DNA of 64,000 bases from Xenorhabdus cabanillasii (GCF_003386665.1 NZ_QTUB01000001.1:310001-374000), one strand, 5' to 3'. Counted from the stretch's first letter, positions 20,068-30,544 are shown. Numbers and translations are program-made. The notes: generated from the sequence alone by a model not told the origin.

Positions 20068-21501
20068 ATGATAAGAACCGGAAAACAATATATGGAGGAT
20101 TTACGTGATGGACGCACTATTTTTATCAATGGTGAAAAGATCACAGATCACGTGGATCATCCGGCATTCAGGAATGCGATTAGATCTGTAGCGAATTTGT
20201 ATGACTATAAAATTCAGCATGCGGATAAAATGACTTTCACAACAGAAGCTGGCGAGCAGATGAGTCTGTACTGGCAGTTGCCTTCTACCCATGAACAGCT
20301 AATTGCACGTGGTTATGCAGCCTATGAATGGGCCAGGCAGACAGTAGGCTGGCTTGGCAGAAGCCCTGATTACACATCATCGGCACTAGCAGGAATGCTG
20401 ACACATATTGAGTTATTCGAATCTTACTCTCAAGAACGCGCTGATGCTTTGCGAAATTATTTTGCCTATGCGAGTAAGAATGATCTTTATCTGGCTTATG
20501 CCCTGATTAATCCGCAGGGCGACCGTTCAAAAACACCCGGTGGACATGATAAGAATATCTATCATGCCCTTGGTGTAGTGGAAAAGAATGCCGAGGGCAT
20601 TATTGTCCGAGGTACTAAAATGTTCGCTACAGGCGCAGTATTGGCTGATGAAGTATTGGTCGGTACGACTAAGCCGCTGAAAAAAGATCTTGATGAACGC
20701 TATGCGCTCTCTTTTGCTATGCCACTCAATACGAAAGGCATAAAAATTATATCCAGACGTTCCTACGAGTTTGGTGCTCATCCCGCAGATTATCCATTGT
20801 CATCCCGGTTTGATGAAAATGATTCAATGCTCTATTTCGATGATGTTCTGGTGCCTTGGGAAAGGGTGTTTATCTTTGAAGATATCGATATGTGCACTAA
20901 GCAGATGGAGTCAACGGCTACGGAAATCTTGATGGATATCCAAAGTCTGGCCCGTTATGCAGTAAAATTGCACTTTTTAGCAGGATTAGCGCAGGCAATG
21001 GCTGAAACCAATGGTGTCTGTGAGTATCCTGCCGTGAAGGAATCACTCGCACAGCTCGCCTGCTATGCCATGAATATTGAAGGGCTGTTTAAGAGTGTGC
21101 TCCATTGCCCAAAAGTTCATAATGGATTCTGCTTGCCTGATAAGACCATGCTTTATACGTATCGGGTGATCTCGCAGTCAATGTATCCGAATGTATTGGA
21201 GACAATCAGAAAACTGGCAGGGGGAGGCGTTTTGATGTTGCCGTCAAGTGCGGCTGATTTAGAGGATGATGAAATTTTAAGTGTTATTGAGAAAACACAG
21301 TATTCATCCATTGCTTCACCTGTCGAAAGGGTCAGATTGATGAAGTTGGTGTGGGATGCGGTAGGTTCAGAGTGTGCTTCAAGACACCATCAGTATGAAG
21401 TGTTTTATGCCGGAGCTCCTTATCAAACGTTGGGGCGTCTTTACGGTCAATACGACTGGGAGTCATCAAGAGAACTGGTTGAAAGGATAAAAACGCTTTA
21501 A
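20068..21501 (+). CDS. HpaB/PvcC-family flavin-dependent aromatic hydroxylase
   Basis: 477-residue member of the 4-hydroxyphenylacetate 3-monooxygenase large-subunit family (HpaB, PvcC and similar enzymes). These use FADH2 supplied by a separate reductase to hydroxylate phenols ortho to the OH. Visible: the N-terminal MIRTGKQYMEDLRDGRTIFI with the family's GxxYxxxLxDGR motif, DHPAFRNAIRSVA, the central YALINPQGDRSK and GVVEKNAEGIIVRGTKMFAT segments, FDDVLVPWERVFI, and the C-terminal ARLYG-like GRLYGQYDW. No HpaC reductase or homoprotocatechuate genes are in the window, so this is more likely a tailoring enzyme of a small specialised-metabolite pathway than 4-HPA catabolism (inference). A hairpin terminator follows at 21603. 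Confidence 0.85.
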   Translation: MIRTGKQYMEDLRDGRTIFINGEKITDHVDHPAFRNAIRSVANLYDYKIQHADKMTFTTEAGEQMSLYWQLPSTHEQLIARGYAAYEWARQTVGWLGRSPDYTSSALAGMLTHIELFESYSQERADALRNYFAYASKNDLYLAYALINPQGDRSKTPGGHDKNIYHALGVVEKNAEGIIVRGTKMFATGAVLADEVLVGTTKPLKKDLDERYALSFAMPLNTKGIKIISRRSYEFGAHPADYPLSSRFDENDSMLYFDDVLVPWERVFIFEDIDMCTKQMESTATEILMDIQSLARYAVKLHFLAGLAQAMAETNGVCEYPAVKESLAQLACYAMNIEGLFKSVLHCPKVHNGFCLPDKTMLYTYRVISQSMYPNVLETIRKLAGGGVLMLPSSAADLEDDEILSVIEKTQYSSIASPVERVRLMKLVWDAVGSECASRHHQYEVFYAGAPYQTLGRLYGQYDWESSRELVERIKTL

Positions 21502-21602
21502 ATTAATTTTTACCCTGCTGCTATGTTCGTCCTGTTGTCACGTTAAATTTGCCGGATAATAATGAATAGCAATAGTTGGTAATGAAACAGTCGGTAAGAA
21601 AA

Positions 21603-21633
21603 AAGTGTCAGCATTGAGTGTTGGCACTTCTTA
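21603..21633 (+). terminator. Terminator after HpaB-like gene
   Basis: Stem AAGTGTCAGCA / TGTTGGCACTT (two wobble pairs), loop TTGAG, followed by a T-rich tail. Confidence 0.6.
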
Positions 21634-21686
21634 TTCCGTATCAGTATAACTTGTCAGAGTCCGGCCAAAAATAATTTATTGAAAGC

Positions 21687-21733
21687 GCTTGCCATCCTGC
21701 TTCAACAAGTCCATAATGCCGCCTCATTTTTGG
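21687..21733. repeat. Imperfect repeat of the segment at 16615-16662
   Basis: GCTTGCCATC, 15 divergent bases, then CATAATGnCG…GGG, in the same spacing as upstream of tRNA-Gly copy 3. Read on the minus strand both encode RHY-x(5-6)-WQA-like peptides. Nature unknown. Confidence 0.4.
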
Positions 21734-21837
21734 GTAGGCAGAGGAAAATTTCTCCAATAGCATCTAAAATGGGGGAGTGGATTCCTTTTTTATTGCCAAT
21801 GCCTAATACTTTTCCAACGAAGTGCAATCTCTATTTT

Positions 21838-22076
21838 TTATCCACAGTATTTAACGTAACTACCATATTGAGTTGCTCGGTATTGCTTTGATTGTTACAC
21901 AGAGTTATCCACAGGCAATACGATTACATTTAAGCTTTGTAACCCATTATTTAAAATAATATCCATTAATTAACTAATTGATAAATTAGAATAATTGTCT
22001 ATAATTCAAAATTATTGAATTAATATTTACCCTTTCTTCGCTTCTTGATCAGCAAAGCGTTTTTATTTTATTCACA
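21838..22076. promoter_or_regulatory. datA: Candidate datA (DnaA-titration / DnaA-ATP hydrolysis locus)
   Basis: Three full-consensus DnaA boxes on the same strand: TTATCCACA at 21838-21846 and 21905-21913, and TTATTCACA at 22068-22076. A near match TGTTACACA lies at 21893-21901. An IHF-consensus match on the reverse strand lies between boxes 2 and 3 (TAACTAATTGATA, 21971-21983) in a very AT-rich stretch. No gene overlaps. In E. coli, datA (94.7 min) lies in the same neighbourhood, by the tRNA-Gly cluster and queG, and needs DnaA boxes plus an IHF site. Position and content both fit. Function is inferred. Confidence 0.65.
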
Positions 22077-22121
22077 AGGAAACAGACGGTTTTTTTAATA
22101 AGAAATTAAGCTGATTGTATA

Positions 22122-23279
22122 TTAAGCATCTCTGGCTAATCCTTTGGTAATTGCCCGTATTAACCGTTTCTGTTGTGACGTTTGAATTTCAATTGCATTA
22201 GCACTCCGACGAGATATCTGTTGAGCAATGGCCCAGTGGATATGTTCATCTAATACATCACTCAAACCGATTCTTTTTTCCAGAGTTAGTACAATTTCAT
22301 CCCGGTAAGGTGCGTTACCTAACGCAACTGAAATATTGCGCAGCCAACGTAGATAACCGATACGTCGTATAGCTGAGCCTTCCGTTATGCGCAGGAACTT
22401 TTCTTCGCTCCAGCTGAACAGATCAAGTAATTCAGGCGTATGTAGTGCCGCACGAGGGCTAAAATCATCTTCATCCGTTAATTGTGAGAAACGATTCCAG
22501 GGGCAAATCAGTTGGCAATCGTCACAACCATAAATCCGGTTTCCCATCAATGGACGAAATTCTTCTGGGATAGCTCCGTCGAGTTCAATCGTCAGATAAG
22601 AAATACAGCGGCGGGCATCAATCGTATAAGGTTCTATAATTGCTCCTGTCGGGCAGGTGGTCATACAGGCGACACAACGTCCGCATTGTTCTTCTTGAGG
22701 AGTATCGATAGGTAAGGGAAGGTTAATCAGTAATTCTCCCAGAAAGAACCAAGAACCTGATTCCCTGTTTAATATAAGTGAGTGTTTACCAACCCAACCA
22801 AGTCCGGCTTTTGCTGCCAACGGGCGTTCCATAATGGGAACAGAATCGACGAAGGGACGAAAATTCAGAGTCCCTTGGTATTCATGGGTGCTGCAATAGT
22901 CCTGTATTTGTTCACCTAGCTTTTTAAGCCGTTGGCGTAGCAGTTTATGGTAATCTCTGCCCAGTGAATAACGGCTAACATAGCCCAGTTCAGGGTTATT
23001 CAATGTACTGGCAAAAGCAGCTTTGGTGGGCAGGTAATTCATGCGTACACTAATAACCCGCAACGTGCCGGACAGTAATTCATGGGGCCGCGCTCGCATC
23101 ATGCCGTGACGTGCCATCCAGTCCATTTCACCATGGTATTGTTTATCGAGCCATTCCTGTAATCTCGGCTCTTCTGTGGATAAATCAGTATCACAGATGC
23201 CAACTTGCTGGAAACCGAGGGAAAGCCCCCATTGCTTGATATTTGTTGCCAGAAGATTCAGATCGAGAGGAGTTGTCAT
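22122..23279 (-). CDS. queG: Epoxyqueuosine reductase QueG
   Basis: Cobalamin- and Fe-S-dependent enzyme that reduces epoxyqueuosine to queuosine in tRNA (last step of queuosine synthesis). 385 residues. Two ferredoxin-type [4Fe-4S] motifs: CGRCVACMTTCP (199-210) and CDDCQLICP (252-260), with C225 nearby. The N-terminal cobalamin-binding reductase domain includes FRPFVDSVPIMERPLAAKAG. The C-terminal HEAT-like tail follows. Divergent from tsaE. In E. coli nnr (yjeF) sits between queG and tsaE; here it is absent. Confidence 0.97.
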   Translation of the reverse strand: MTTPLDLNLLATNIKQWGLSLGFQQVGICDTDLSTEEPRLQEWLDKQYHGEMDWMARHGMMRARPHELLSGTLRVISVRMNYLPTKAAFASTLNNPELGYVSRYSLGRDYHKLLRQRLKKLGEQIQDYCSTHEYQGTLNFRPFVDSVPIMERPLAAKAGLGWVGKHSLILNRESGSWFFLGELLINLPLPIDTPQEEQCGRCVACMTTCPTGAIIEPYTIDARRCISYLTIELDGAIPEEFRPLMGNRIYGCDDCQLICPWNRFSQLTDEDDFSPRAALHTPELLDLFSWSEEKFLRITEGSAIRRIGYLRWLRNISVALGNAPYRDEIVLTLEKRIGLSDVLDEHIHWAIAQQISRRSANAIEIQTSQQKRLIRAITKGLARDA

Positions 23280-23448
23280 TAAATATTAAGTTACTGCTGT
23301 AATAGGGGCGTAGAGTAACACAGGATAGATTGAATACAAAAAATGTGGTATCTGGCTTGATGTCAGCACAGAAGATGCTAAATGATAATAGCTGAGTTAT
23401 GTTATGGTTATTGGTTAAGCTATTACTATTTGGCTGATATGCCTTTTA

Positions 23449-23494
23449 TATACCTTATGGATTTCAGGTCACGACTTGAAAGAGGATGTGTATA
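23449..23494. repeat. Short palindromic intergenic repeat, copy 2
   Basis: TATACC…GTATA ends with inner TTATGGATTTCAGGTCACGA and CTTGAAAGA, matching copy 1 (10138-10181) in inverted orientation. Located in the queG-tsaE gap. Confidence 0.6.
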
Positions 23495-23537
23495 TTTCAA
23501 CATTCTCCAATTCAATAAATACAATAGATAATTTTCG

Positions 23538-24017
23538 ATGAAAGAACTCGTTTTATCACTCCCAGATGAAAATGCTACGGTTGCACTGGGCAATGCAGTG
23601 GCGGCAGCTTGCGAACGCGGCTATGTTATTTATTTATACGGTGATCTTGGCGCAGGAAAAACGACATTCAGTCGTGGTTTCCTGCAAGCTCTCGGTCATC
23701 AGGGACATGTAAAAAGCCCTACTTATACGTTGGTTGAACCTTATACCCTGCAACCACGCTCTGTTTATCATTTTGATTTGTACCGTCTGGCTGATCCGGA
23801 AGAATTGGAATTTATGGGGATCCGGGATTATTTTCATCAGGATGCCATTTGTTTGGTGGAATGGCCGCAGCAGGGGGCAGGTTTTTTGCCTGAAGCTGAT
23901 ATTGAGTTGCATTTGACCTATAACCATTTGGCCGACAAAAGCGAAGGTCGACAAGCGCGTTTTGTGGCGTTATCTGAATATGGTGAAAATTTACTGGATA
24001 ATCTGAAATCCTTATGA
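23538..24017 (+). CDS. tsaE: tRNA threonylcarbamoyladenosine biosynthesis ATPase TsaE
   Basis: ATPase partner of TsaB-TsaD in making t6A37 on ANN-decoding tRNAs. 159 residues. P-loop GDLGAGKTT (35-43), [17 protein letters not shown] and EWPQQG are family hallmarks. First gene of the tsaE-amiB-mutL-miaA-hfq-hflX series. Its stop overlaps an ATG of amiB (ATGA). Confidence 0.96.
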   Translation: MKELVLSLPDENATVALGNAVAAACERGYVIYLYGDLGAGKTTFSRGFLQALGHQGHVKSPTYTLVEPYTLQPRSVYHFDLYRLADPEELEFMGIRDYFHQDAICLVEWPQQGAGFLPEADIELHLTYNHLADKSEGRQARFVALSEYGENLLDNLKSL

Positions 24018-24031
24018 AGGAATCTCTGACC

Positions 24032-25405
24032 ATGATGAATGCCTTCTTCGTGAAGACGATACAAAAATGGCAAACCCATTGGCTGATGGTTTGTGTGCTG
24101 CTTGTGATGTTAAGCCAACTGGTTATGACAACAGCGGTGGCGTCTACGTTGTCAAATGTGCATGTGAGCAATCGTCCATCTGAAGCGACTGTGACGTTGG
24201 GATTTACCGACGGGCATCCTGAGTATCGTTTTTTCCCTCTGCATAACCCTGAAAGACTGGTGGTGGATATTCGTCAATCCGCTAATTTCACAGGGCTGCC
24301 AATGCATTTATCAGGCCAGGGTCAGGCAAAACAGAATTTGGTAAAAGTCGTCCGAACCAGTCAGCCACCTGATTTACTTCATAAGCGAATTGTGCTGGAG
24401 TTGGCGCAGAAGGCAACAGCAACTTCCGTTGTGAAGCGATCAGGCCATCAATACCAGATTATCTTTACTCTGAAAGTAGATGGTACTGTGAGTCGTTCAT
24501 CGACATTGAAAGAAAAACCTGCATTCAGAGAAAATCCAGTATCAAATGAAGGTAAGCAATTACTAACAAATAAGCCAACTTCTGGTACAATGCCGACAAA
24601 ACAGGATGCTAAAATTACGTCTGCTCATGGTGAACAATTTGCTCATGGTGAACAAGTAGTGAAAAAACAGCTAACCAAGGCAGCTAAAGGAAAATATCCA
24701 ATTGTTATTGCCATTGATGCCGGGCATGGGGGACAGGATCCGGGGGCAATCGGGCAGCGGGGATTGCGGGAAAAAAATGTTACCATCAGTGTAGCGCGTA
24801 AACTGGAAGTACTTCTGCGCAATGACCCCATGTTCAAACCTGTTCTGACACGGAATGGTGATTATTTTATTTCGGTAGCAGGACGATCTGAGGTCGCCCG
24901 TAAGCACAAAGCCAATATGCTGGTTTCCATTCATGCGGATGCTGCACCTAATCGTCGTGCCAGAGGAGCTTCTGTCTGGGTACTGTCCAATCGTCGTGCG
25001 AACAGTGAACTGGGGAATTGGCTGGAACAGCATGAGAAACAGTCTGAGTTGTTAGGTGGTGCGGGAGATGCTCTTGCCAATGGCACTGATCCTTTTTTGA
25101 GTCAGGCTGTGCTGGATCTGCAATTCGGGCATTCACAGCGGGTAGGCTACGACGCTGCTGTTCAGGTTTTGCATCAGTTAACTCAGGTTGGTTCTTTGCA
25201 TAAACGTACACCAGAACATGCCAGTTTGGGGGTTCTGCGTTCACCGGACATTCCTTCCATCTTGGTAGAAACGGGTTTTATCAGTAACTCGTCAGAAGAA
25301 GGGTTGTTGAGTTCCGATCAGTATCAAGAAAAATTAGCGCAAGCCATCCATTTGGGGTTACGGCACTATTTTCAGACTAATCCGCTGCAAACAGCACCAA
25401 AGTAA
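24032..25405 (+). CDS. amiB: N-acetylmuramoyl-L-alanine amidase AmiB
   Basis: Periplasmic septal murein amidase that splits daughter cells, activated by EnvC in E. coli. Order: N-terminal hydrophobic signal (WLMVCVLLVMLSQLVMTTAV), AMIN domain (roughly residues 35-145), a low-complexity linker with a repeated AHGEQ motif, then Amidase_3 with zinc ligands in IDAGHGGQDPGAIG, the SIHADA segment and the catalytic ETGFISNSSEE. The ATG at 24032 has AAGGA 10 bases upstream. The ATG at 24014 overlapping the tsaE stop is in frame and could also be used. No LysM domain is seen after the catalytic domain. Confidence 0.94.
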   Translation: MMNAFFVKTIQKWQTHWLMVCVLLVMLSQLVMTTAVASTLSNVHVSNRPSEATVTLGFTDGHPEYRFFPLHNPERLVVDIRQSANFTGLPMHLSGQGQAKQNLVKVVRTSQPPDLLHKRIVLELAQKATATSVVKRSGHQYQIIFTLKVDGTVSRSSTLKEKPAFRENPVSNEGKQLLTNKPTSGTMPTKQDAKITSAHGEQFAHGEQVVKKQLTKAAKGKYPIVIAIDAGHGGQDPGAIGQRGLREKNVTISVARKLEVLLRNDPMFKPVLTRNGDYFISVAGRSEVARKHKANMLVSIHADAAPNRRARGASVWVLSNRRANSELGNWLEQHEKQSELLGGAGDALANGTDPFLSQAVLDLQFGHSQRVGYDAAVQVLHQLTQVGSLHKRTPEHASLGVLRSPDIPSILVETGFISNSSEEGLLSSDQYQEKLAQAIHLGLRHYFQTNPLQTAPK

Positions 25406-25487
25406 TTTTAAACCGTGAGCAAGAAACTATACGTAAGCATTAACATGTAAGAATTAACACCTAAGAAACAGTGAATAAGGTCGAATG

Positions 25488-27488
25488 ATGGCTATCAGGA
25501 TATTACCCCCACAATTGGCAAATCAGATTGCTGCTGGTGAAGTGGTTGAACGCCCTGCATCGGTAGTGAAAGAGTTGGTGGAAAATAGCCTTGATGCTGG
25601 CGCTACCCGCATTGACATTGATATTGAGCGTGGTGGTATAAAATTGATCCGTATTCGTGATAATGGCTGTGGTATTAGCAGGCAAGACCTCACGTTGGCA
25701 TTGGCTCGGCATGCTACCAGTAAAATAGCTTCTCTGGATGATCTGGAAGCCATTGTTAGTATGGGATTCCGAGGGGAGGCACTGGCCAGTATCAGTTCCG
25801 TTTCACGGTTGACGCTGACATCTCGTCCTGAAAATCAGACCGAAGCATGGCAGTCTTATGCTGAAGGCCGTGATATGCAAGTAACGGTAAAACCAGCTGC
25901 TCACCCTGTTGGAACGACGGTTGAGGTTTTAGACCTGTTTTATAACACGCCTGCTCGTCGAAAATTTCTGAGAACGGAAAAAACGGAGTTCAGCCATGTT
26001 GATGAAGTCGTGCGCAGAATCGCACTTGCCCGGCTGGACGTGGCGATCAATCTGAATCACAACGGAAAATTGGTTCGTCAGTATCGTCCGGCCAAAGAAG
26101 AATCTCAGCATGAACGTCGATTAGCAGCAATTTGTGGTGCGGCATTTGTGCAGCAGGCACTTGCACTATCATGGCAGCACGATTCTTTATCTATCAAGGG
26201 TTGGGTGGTTGATCCGATGAATACCGCTGTGGCAGGTGATACTCAGTATTGCTATGTTAATGGACGTATGATGCGGGATCGGCTGATTAATCATGCTATT
26301 CGTCAGGCCTACCAAGATCTGCTGCAAGGAGAGCAGCAACCTGCTTATGTTCTGTACCTGGAGATCGATCCGCATCAGGTTGATGTCAATGTGCATCCGG
26401 CCAAACATGAAGTGCGTTTTCATCAGGCGCGTTTGGTGCACGATTTTATTTATCAGGGCGTAGCAGCAGTATTGAAACAGCGGGGCAATGGCGCTGAACT
26501 GGCACTTGATTGTCAGGAGAATACCGCCAATTGGATACCGGAAAATCGGCCTTCTGCGGGAGAAAACCATTTTCTCCGACAAACAAAGGCGTTATCGGGA
26601 GAGCCGCCTTCAAATACATCATCATCTTCTCGCTCTGTATCTTCATCTTCGTCCGGGCAGCATGATAAGCAAAGGCAGGAACCACTCAACAATCCATCTT
26701 CAGGCCAGCGTCCAGAGCATGGCTCTACCCGGCAGCCTTATCATGGGGAAAATTATCAGAAAAAACAGGGGGAGTTGTATCAGAAACTGATGCAGTTTGA
26801 GTCAGAGGAAAAACAACCATTATTTCCTGAAAAGGCAACGCCTGAGAAACGAGATTCTGGAAAACCAACTCCTGACGCGGAAAAAACGACATTAACACCA
26901 ACTCGTTCAACTGTCGTACAAGGGAAAAGTAGTAGTTATAGTTTCGGCAAGGTATTAAGTATCTATGCCTCCCATTACGCCTTGTTTGAGTCGGCATCAG
27001 GCATTGGGTTGTTGTCTTTACCTGTTGCGGAGCGTTGGCTGAGGCAGGCACAGTTAACTCCGGGAGAACAAGGGCTAAAATCACAACCACTGCTTATCCC
27101 ATTGAAACTGTCTCTCGATCAGGCAGAAATTAGTGTCTTAAAGCAGAATAGTGAGCTATTAAAGACTTTTGGCATTGAATCTACTGTCGCGCATGGAAAA
27201 GTAACCATTCATGCGGTATCGTTGCCTCTTCGCCAACAGAACCTGCCAAAACTGTTTCCGGCCTTGTTGGGTTATCTGATAGAGCAGCCACCGGCTTCTG
27301 TAGAACAGGTGGCAATCTGGCTTTCCCGTCACTTGGGGAGCGAACACGAAACGTGGAACGTTGCGCAGGCTGTTCAGCTTTTAGCTGATGTCGAGCGCCT
27401 TTGCCCTCAGCTGGTGGAATCTCCGCCTGAGGGATTATTACAATTAATTGATTTACAAGCAGTGGTGGCACTTTTTAATCATGAGTGA
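25488..27488 (+). CDS. mutL: DNA mismatch repair protein MutL
   Basis: GHKL ATPase that couples MutS mismatch recognition to MutH nicking. 666 residues. N-terminal ATPase motifs: ENSLDAG (32-38), DNGCGI, GFRGEAL; a Ser/Gln-rich flexible linker (about 350-470); then the C-terminal dimerisation domain. No DQHA-x2-E endonuclease motif is seen, as expected for a species relying on MutH. Start taken at the second of two adjacent ATGs (25488), matching E. coli's [14 protein letters not shown]. Its last 8 bases overlap miaA. Confidence 0.97.
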   Translation: MAIRILPPQLANQIAAGEVVERPASVVKELVENSLDAGATRIDIDIERGGIKLIRIRDNGCGISRQDLTLALARHATSKIASLDDLEAIVSMGFRGEALASISSVSRLTLTSRPENQTEAWQSYAEGRDMQVTVKPAAHPVGTTVEVLDLFYNTPARRKFLRTEKTEFSHVDEVVRRIALARLDVAINLNHNGKLVRQYRPAKEESQHERRLAAICGAAFVQQALALSWQHDSLSIKGWVVDPMNTAVAGDTQYCYVNGRMMRDRLINHAIRQAYQDLLQGEQQPAYVLYLEIDPHQVDVNVHPAKHEVRFHQARLVHDFIYQGVAAVLKQRGNGAELALDCQENTANWIPENRPSAGENHFLRQTKALSGEPPSNTSSSSRSVSSSSSGQHDKQRQEPLNNPSSGQRPEHGSTRQPYHGENYQKKQGELYQKLMQFESEEKQPLFPEKATPEKRDSGKPTPDAEKTTLTPTRSTVVQGKSSSYSFGKVLSIYASHYALFESASGIGLLSLPVAERWLRQAQLTPGEQGLKSQPLLIPLKLSLDQAEISVLKQNSELLKTFGIESTVAHGKVTIHAVSLPLRQQNLPKLFPALLGYLIEQPPASVEQVAIWLSRHLGSEHETWNVAQAVQLLADVERLCPQLVESPPEGLLQLIDLQAVVALFNHE

Positions 27489-28422
27489 TTTAAAAACTCA
27501 ACAATTGCCCACAGCCATTTTTATCATGGGGCCGACTGCCTCAGGAAAAACGGCATTATCAATCGCTTTACGTCAGCATCTTCCGGTTGAACTGATTAGC
27601 GTTGATTCTGCATTGATTTATCGTGGCATGGATATTGGTACAGCGAAACCTTCCGCAGAAGAACAGGTACAGGCACCTCATCGTTTGATTGATGTTTTGG
27701 ATCCTGCCGAAGTTTATTCTGCTGCTGATTTTCGTCGTGATGCGTTGAAACACATGGCGGAAATTACGGCTGCCGGGAGAATTCCACTCTTGGTTGGTGG
27801 AACCATGCTATATTTCAAAGCATTACTAGAAGGATTATCGCCATTGCCTTCTGCAAGTCCTGAAGTGCGGGCACAGATTGAGCAGCAGGCAGAGGAAGAG
27901 GGGTGGGATGCATTGCACCGGCAGTTGCAGGAGATTGATCCGGTTGCTGCTGCAAGAATTCACCCAAATGATCCACAACGTCTTACTCGTGCACTGGAAG
28001 TTTTTCGGATTTCGGGTAAAACTCTAACTACATTGACTGAAACGTCTGGAAATGTATTGCCTTATCATGTTCATCAGTTTGCGATTGCGCCTGCAAGCCG
28101 TGAAGTTCTGCATCAGCGCATCGCTGCCCGTTTTGAACAAATGATCAAAACAGGGTTTGAAGATGAAGTTAAAGCGCTTTATGCTCGTAACGATTTGCAT
28201 ACAGATTTACCTTCCATTCGTTGTGTTGGTTATCGTCAGATGTGGTCTTATCTCGCAGGCGAAATCTCTCATGATGAGATGGTTTATCGTGGTATCTGTG
28301 CGACTCGCCAGCTAGCGAAACGTCAGATCACATGGCTCAGGAGTTGGGACAATGTGACTTGGTTGGACAGTGATCAACCTGAACAAGCACTAAATACAGT
28401 CATGCAGGTTATTAGTACATAA
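27481..28422 (+). CDS. miaA: tRNA dimethylallyltransferase MiaA
   Basis: Transfers the dimethylallyl group to A37 of UNN-decoding tRNAs, the first step to ms2i6A. 313 residues. P-loop GPTASGKT (17-24), the [16 protein letters not shown] motif, [20 protein letters not shown] and the RCVGYRQMW segment are diagnostic. The ATG at 27481 overlaps the mutL end. In E. coli hfq promoters lie inside and after miaA; the same arrangement is likely here. Confidence 0.97.
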   Translation: MSDLKTQQLPTAIFIMGPTASGKTALSIALRQHLPVELISVDSALIYRGMDIGTAKPSAEEQVQAPHRLIDVLDPAEVYSAADFRRDALKHMAEITAAGRIPLLVGGTMLYFKALLEGLSPLPSASPEVRAQIEQQAEEEGWDALHRQLQEIDPVAAARIHPNDPQRLTRALEVFRISGKTLTTLTETSGNVLPYHVHQFAIAPASREVLHQRIAARFEQMIKTGFEDEVKALYARNDLHTDLPSIRCVGYRQMWSYLAGEISHDEMVYRGICATRQLAKRQITWLRSWDNVTWLDSDQPEQALNTVMQVIST

Positions 28423-28533
28423 ATTTATTGATTGTGTACAATTGATCAGTACCAAGTTGATCAGTAAAAAGTGTCATTTTTGAGTAGTTAATTTTTCGAA
28501 CCAACGGGTTCTTAGTTAAAAACAACAAAATAA

Positions 28534-28848
<315 letters not shown>

Positions 28849-28873
28849 ATCAGTGATAGTGCCTGACGTAAAT

Positions 28874-28908
28874 AAAAACATAGGTAGGGAGACTTTACCT
28901 ATGTTTTT
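28874..28908 (+). terminator. Terminator after hfq
   Basis: Stem AAAAACATAGGTA / TACCTATGTTTTT, 9-base loop, T run included in the 3' arm. Confidence 0.85.
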
Positions 28909-28943
28909 CCTATGGATTCTACTTAGCCTGAGGGGTTGCGACG

Positions 28944-30224
28944 TTGTTTGATCGTTATGAAGGCGGAGAACTAGCCGTTCTGGTGCATGTTTTTTTCTCA
29001 CAGGAAAAAGATACGGAAAATCTCAGTGAATTTGAATCATTGGTGACTTCCGCAGGTGTTTCTCCTGTGCAGATAGTGACAGGAAGCCGTAAAGCTCCGC
29101 ATCCGAAATATTTTGTCGGGGAAGGCAAAGCAGAAGAAATTGCTGAAGCAGTCAAAAACAGCGACGCAGATGTGGTGCTGTTTAATCACGCACTCAGTCC
29201 TGCTCAGGAACGTAATCTTGAACGCCTGTGTCAATGTCGTGTTGTTGATCGCACTGGCGTGATCCTGGATATCTTTGCCCAGCGGGCAAGAACGCATGAA
29301 GGTAAGTTGCAGGTAGAACTTGCACAATTGCGTCACTTATCCACCCGTTTAGTTCGGGGTTGGACTCACCTTGAACGCCAGAAAGGGGGGATTGGTTTAC
29401 GTGGTCCGGGAGAAACTCAGCTGGAATCAGACCGCCGTATGCTGCGTGACAAAATCAAGCAGATTCTGGGGCGTCTCAATAAAGTAGAAAAGCAACGCGA
29501 ACAGGGGCGTCAGGCACGTAATAAAGCAGATATTCCTACTGTTTCCCTCGTCGGTTACACCAACGCAGGAAAATCAAGTTTATTCAATAGAATAACCTCG
29601 GCTGAGGTATATGCTGCTGATCAGCTTTTTGCTACTCTCGACCCTACATTGCGCCGGATCAATGTGAATGATGTTGGTCCGGTTGTCTTGGCTGATACCG
29701 TTGGTTTCATTCGTCATTTGCCTCATGATTTGGTTGCAGCGTTTAAGGCTACTTTGCAAGAAACCCGGCAGGCAAGATTGCTGCTTCATGTTGTTGATGC
29801 GTCAGATAATCGTTTGGATGAAAATATCCTTGCTGTTGATAGTGTCCTGGAAGAGATTGAGGCGCATGAGATCCCTTCTCTATTGGTGATGAACAAAATC
29901 GATATGTTAGCTGATTTTGTTCCCCGTATTGACCGTGATGAGGAAAATCGTCCGGTGAGAGTCTGGCTTTCTGCTCAGACTGGAGAAGGCATCCCTCTGT
30001 TATTACAGGCGCTGACTGAGCGTCTTTCAGGGGAAATTGCACATTATGAATTGCATCTTCCACCAGAAGCAGGGCGTCTGCGTAGTCGTTTTTACCAGCT
30101 TCAGGCGATTGAGCGTGAGTGGATGGAAGAAGATGGCCAGTTAGGGCTTGAAGTCAGGATGCCGATGGTTGACTGGCGTCGTCTGTGCAAACAAGAGCCA
30201 AATTTACCAGACTATGTTGTCTGA
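28944..30224 (+). CDS. hflX: Ribosome-dissociating GTPase HflX
   Basis: GTPase that splits stalled 70S ribosomes, for example after heat shock. 426 residues. N-terminal HflX domain with [15 protein letters not shown] and [16 protein letters not shown], the Gly-rich [14 protein letters not shown] loop, and the G domain from about 198: G1 [10 protein letters not shown]3 DTVGF, G4 NKID. Starts with TTG, giving MFDRYEGGE as in E. coli (MFDRYDAGE). Confidence 0.97.
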   Translation: MFDRYEGGELAVLVHVFFSQEKDTENLSEFESLVTSAGVSPVQIVTGSRKAPHPKYFVGEGKAEEIAEAVKNSDADVVLFNHALSPAQERNLERLCQCRVVDRTGVILDIFAQRARTHEGKLQVELAQLRHLSTRLVRGWTHLERQKGGIGLRGPGETQLESDRRMLRDKIKQILGRLNKVEKQREQGRQARNKADIPTVSLVGYTNAGKSSLFNRITSAEVYAADQLFATLDPTLRRINVNDVGPVVLADTVGFIRHLPHDLVAAFKATLQETRQARLLLHVVDASDNRLDENILAVDSVLEEIEAHEIPSLLVMNKIDMLADFVPRIDRDEENRPVRVWLSAQTGEGIPLLLQALTERLSGEIAHYELHLPPEAGRLRSRFYQLQAIEREWMEEDGQLGLEVRMPMVDWRRLCKQEPNLPDYVV

Positions 30225-30544
30225 TTGATTGGCGCAGGACGACAAACAAGGTATTATTTTGTCTGCCATTTCAAGGTGCTTAAAGTCATGGAGTAGCGGT
30301 GATGGAATGGTGGTGATGAAATGACTGTGCCAGAATTGCAGTGACAGAATCAGCACTGTCAAATGTATCACCCAAAAATATTGGTTGCTTACGAAACGAT
30401 GAAAGTTATCGTTTCTGCCCATGGAGGCCGCTGTCAGACCTGTCAGGGACAGGCAACGGCCTGTGAAGTGGGAAGCCTCACCCGTCTGGGTGGAGAGCAG
30501 TCACCTCTGAAAAACTAGTGAAAAACTAAAAGTGGAGCTAAAAC
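30225..30544 (+). promoter_or_regulatory. Structured leader between hflX and hflK
   Basis: About 320 bp. It contains a nested hairpin (AGGCCG 30425-30430 with CGGCCT 30457-30462; CCTGTC 30439-30444 with GACAGG 30448-30453) and a tight hairpin CACCC-GTCT-GGGTG (30479-30492). A 40-codon ORF with three Cys (30399-30521) runs through it but lacks a ribosome binding site. Its role is unknown; it could be an hflK 5' regulatory leader. Confidence 0.4.

Noticed and set aside
21679..21891. 70-codon ORF upstream of queG
   Set aside because: It covers the repeat at 21687 and a DnaA box and has no family features; treated as non-coding.
30399..30521. Cys-rich 40-codon ORF as a separate gene
   Set aside because: Lacks a Shine-Dalgarno and is covered by hairpins; kept only as a finding about the leader.
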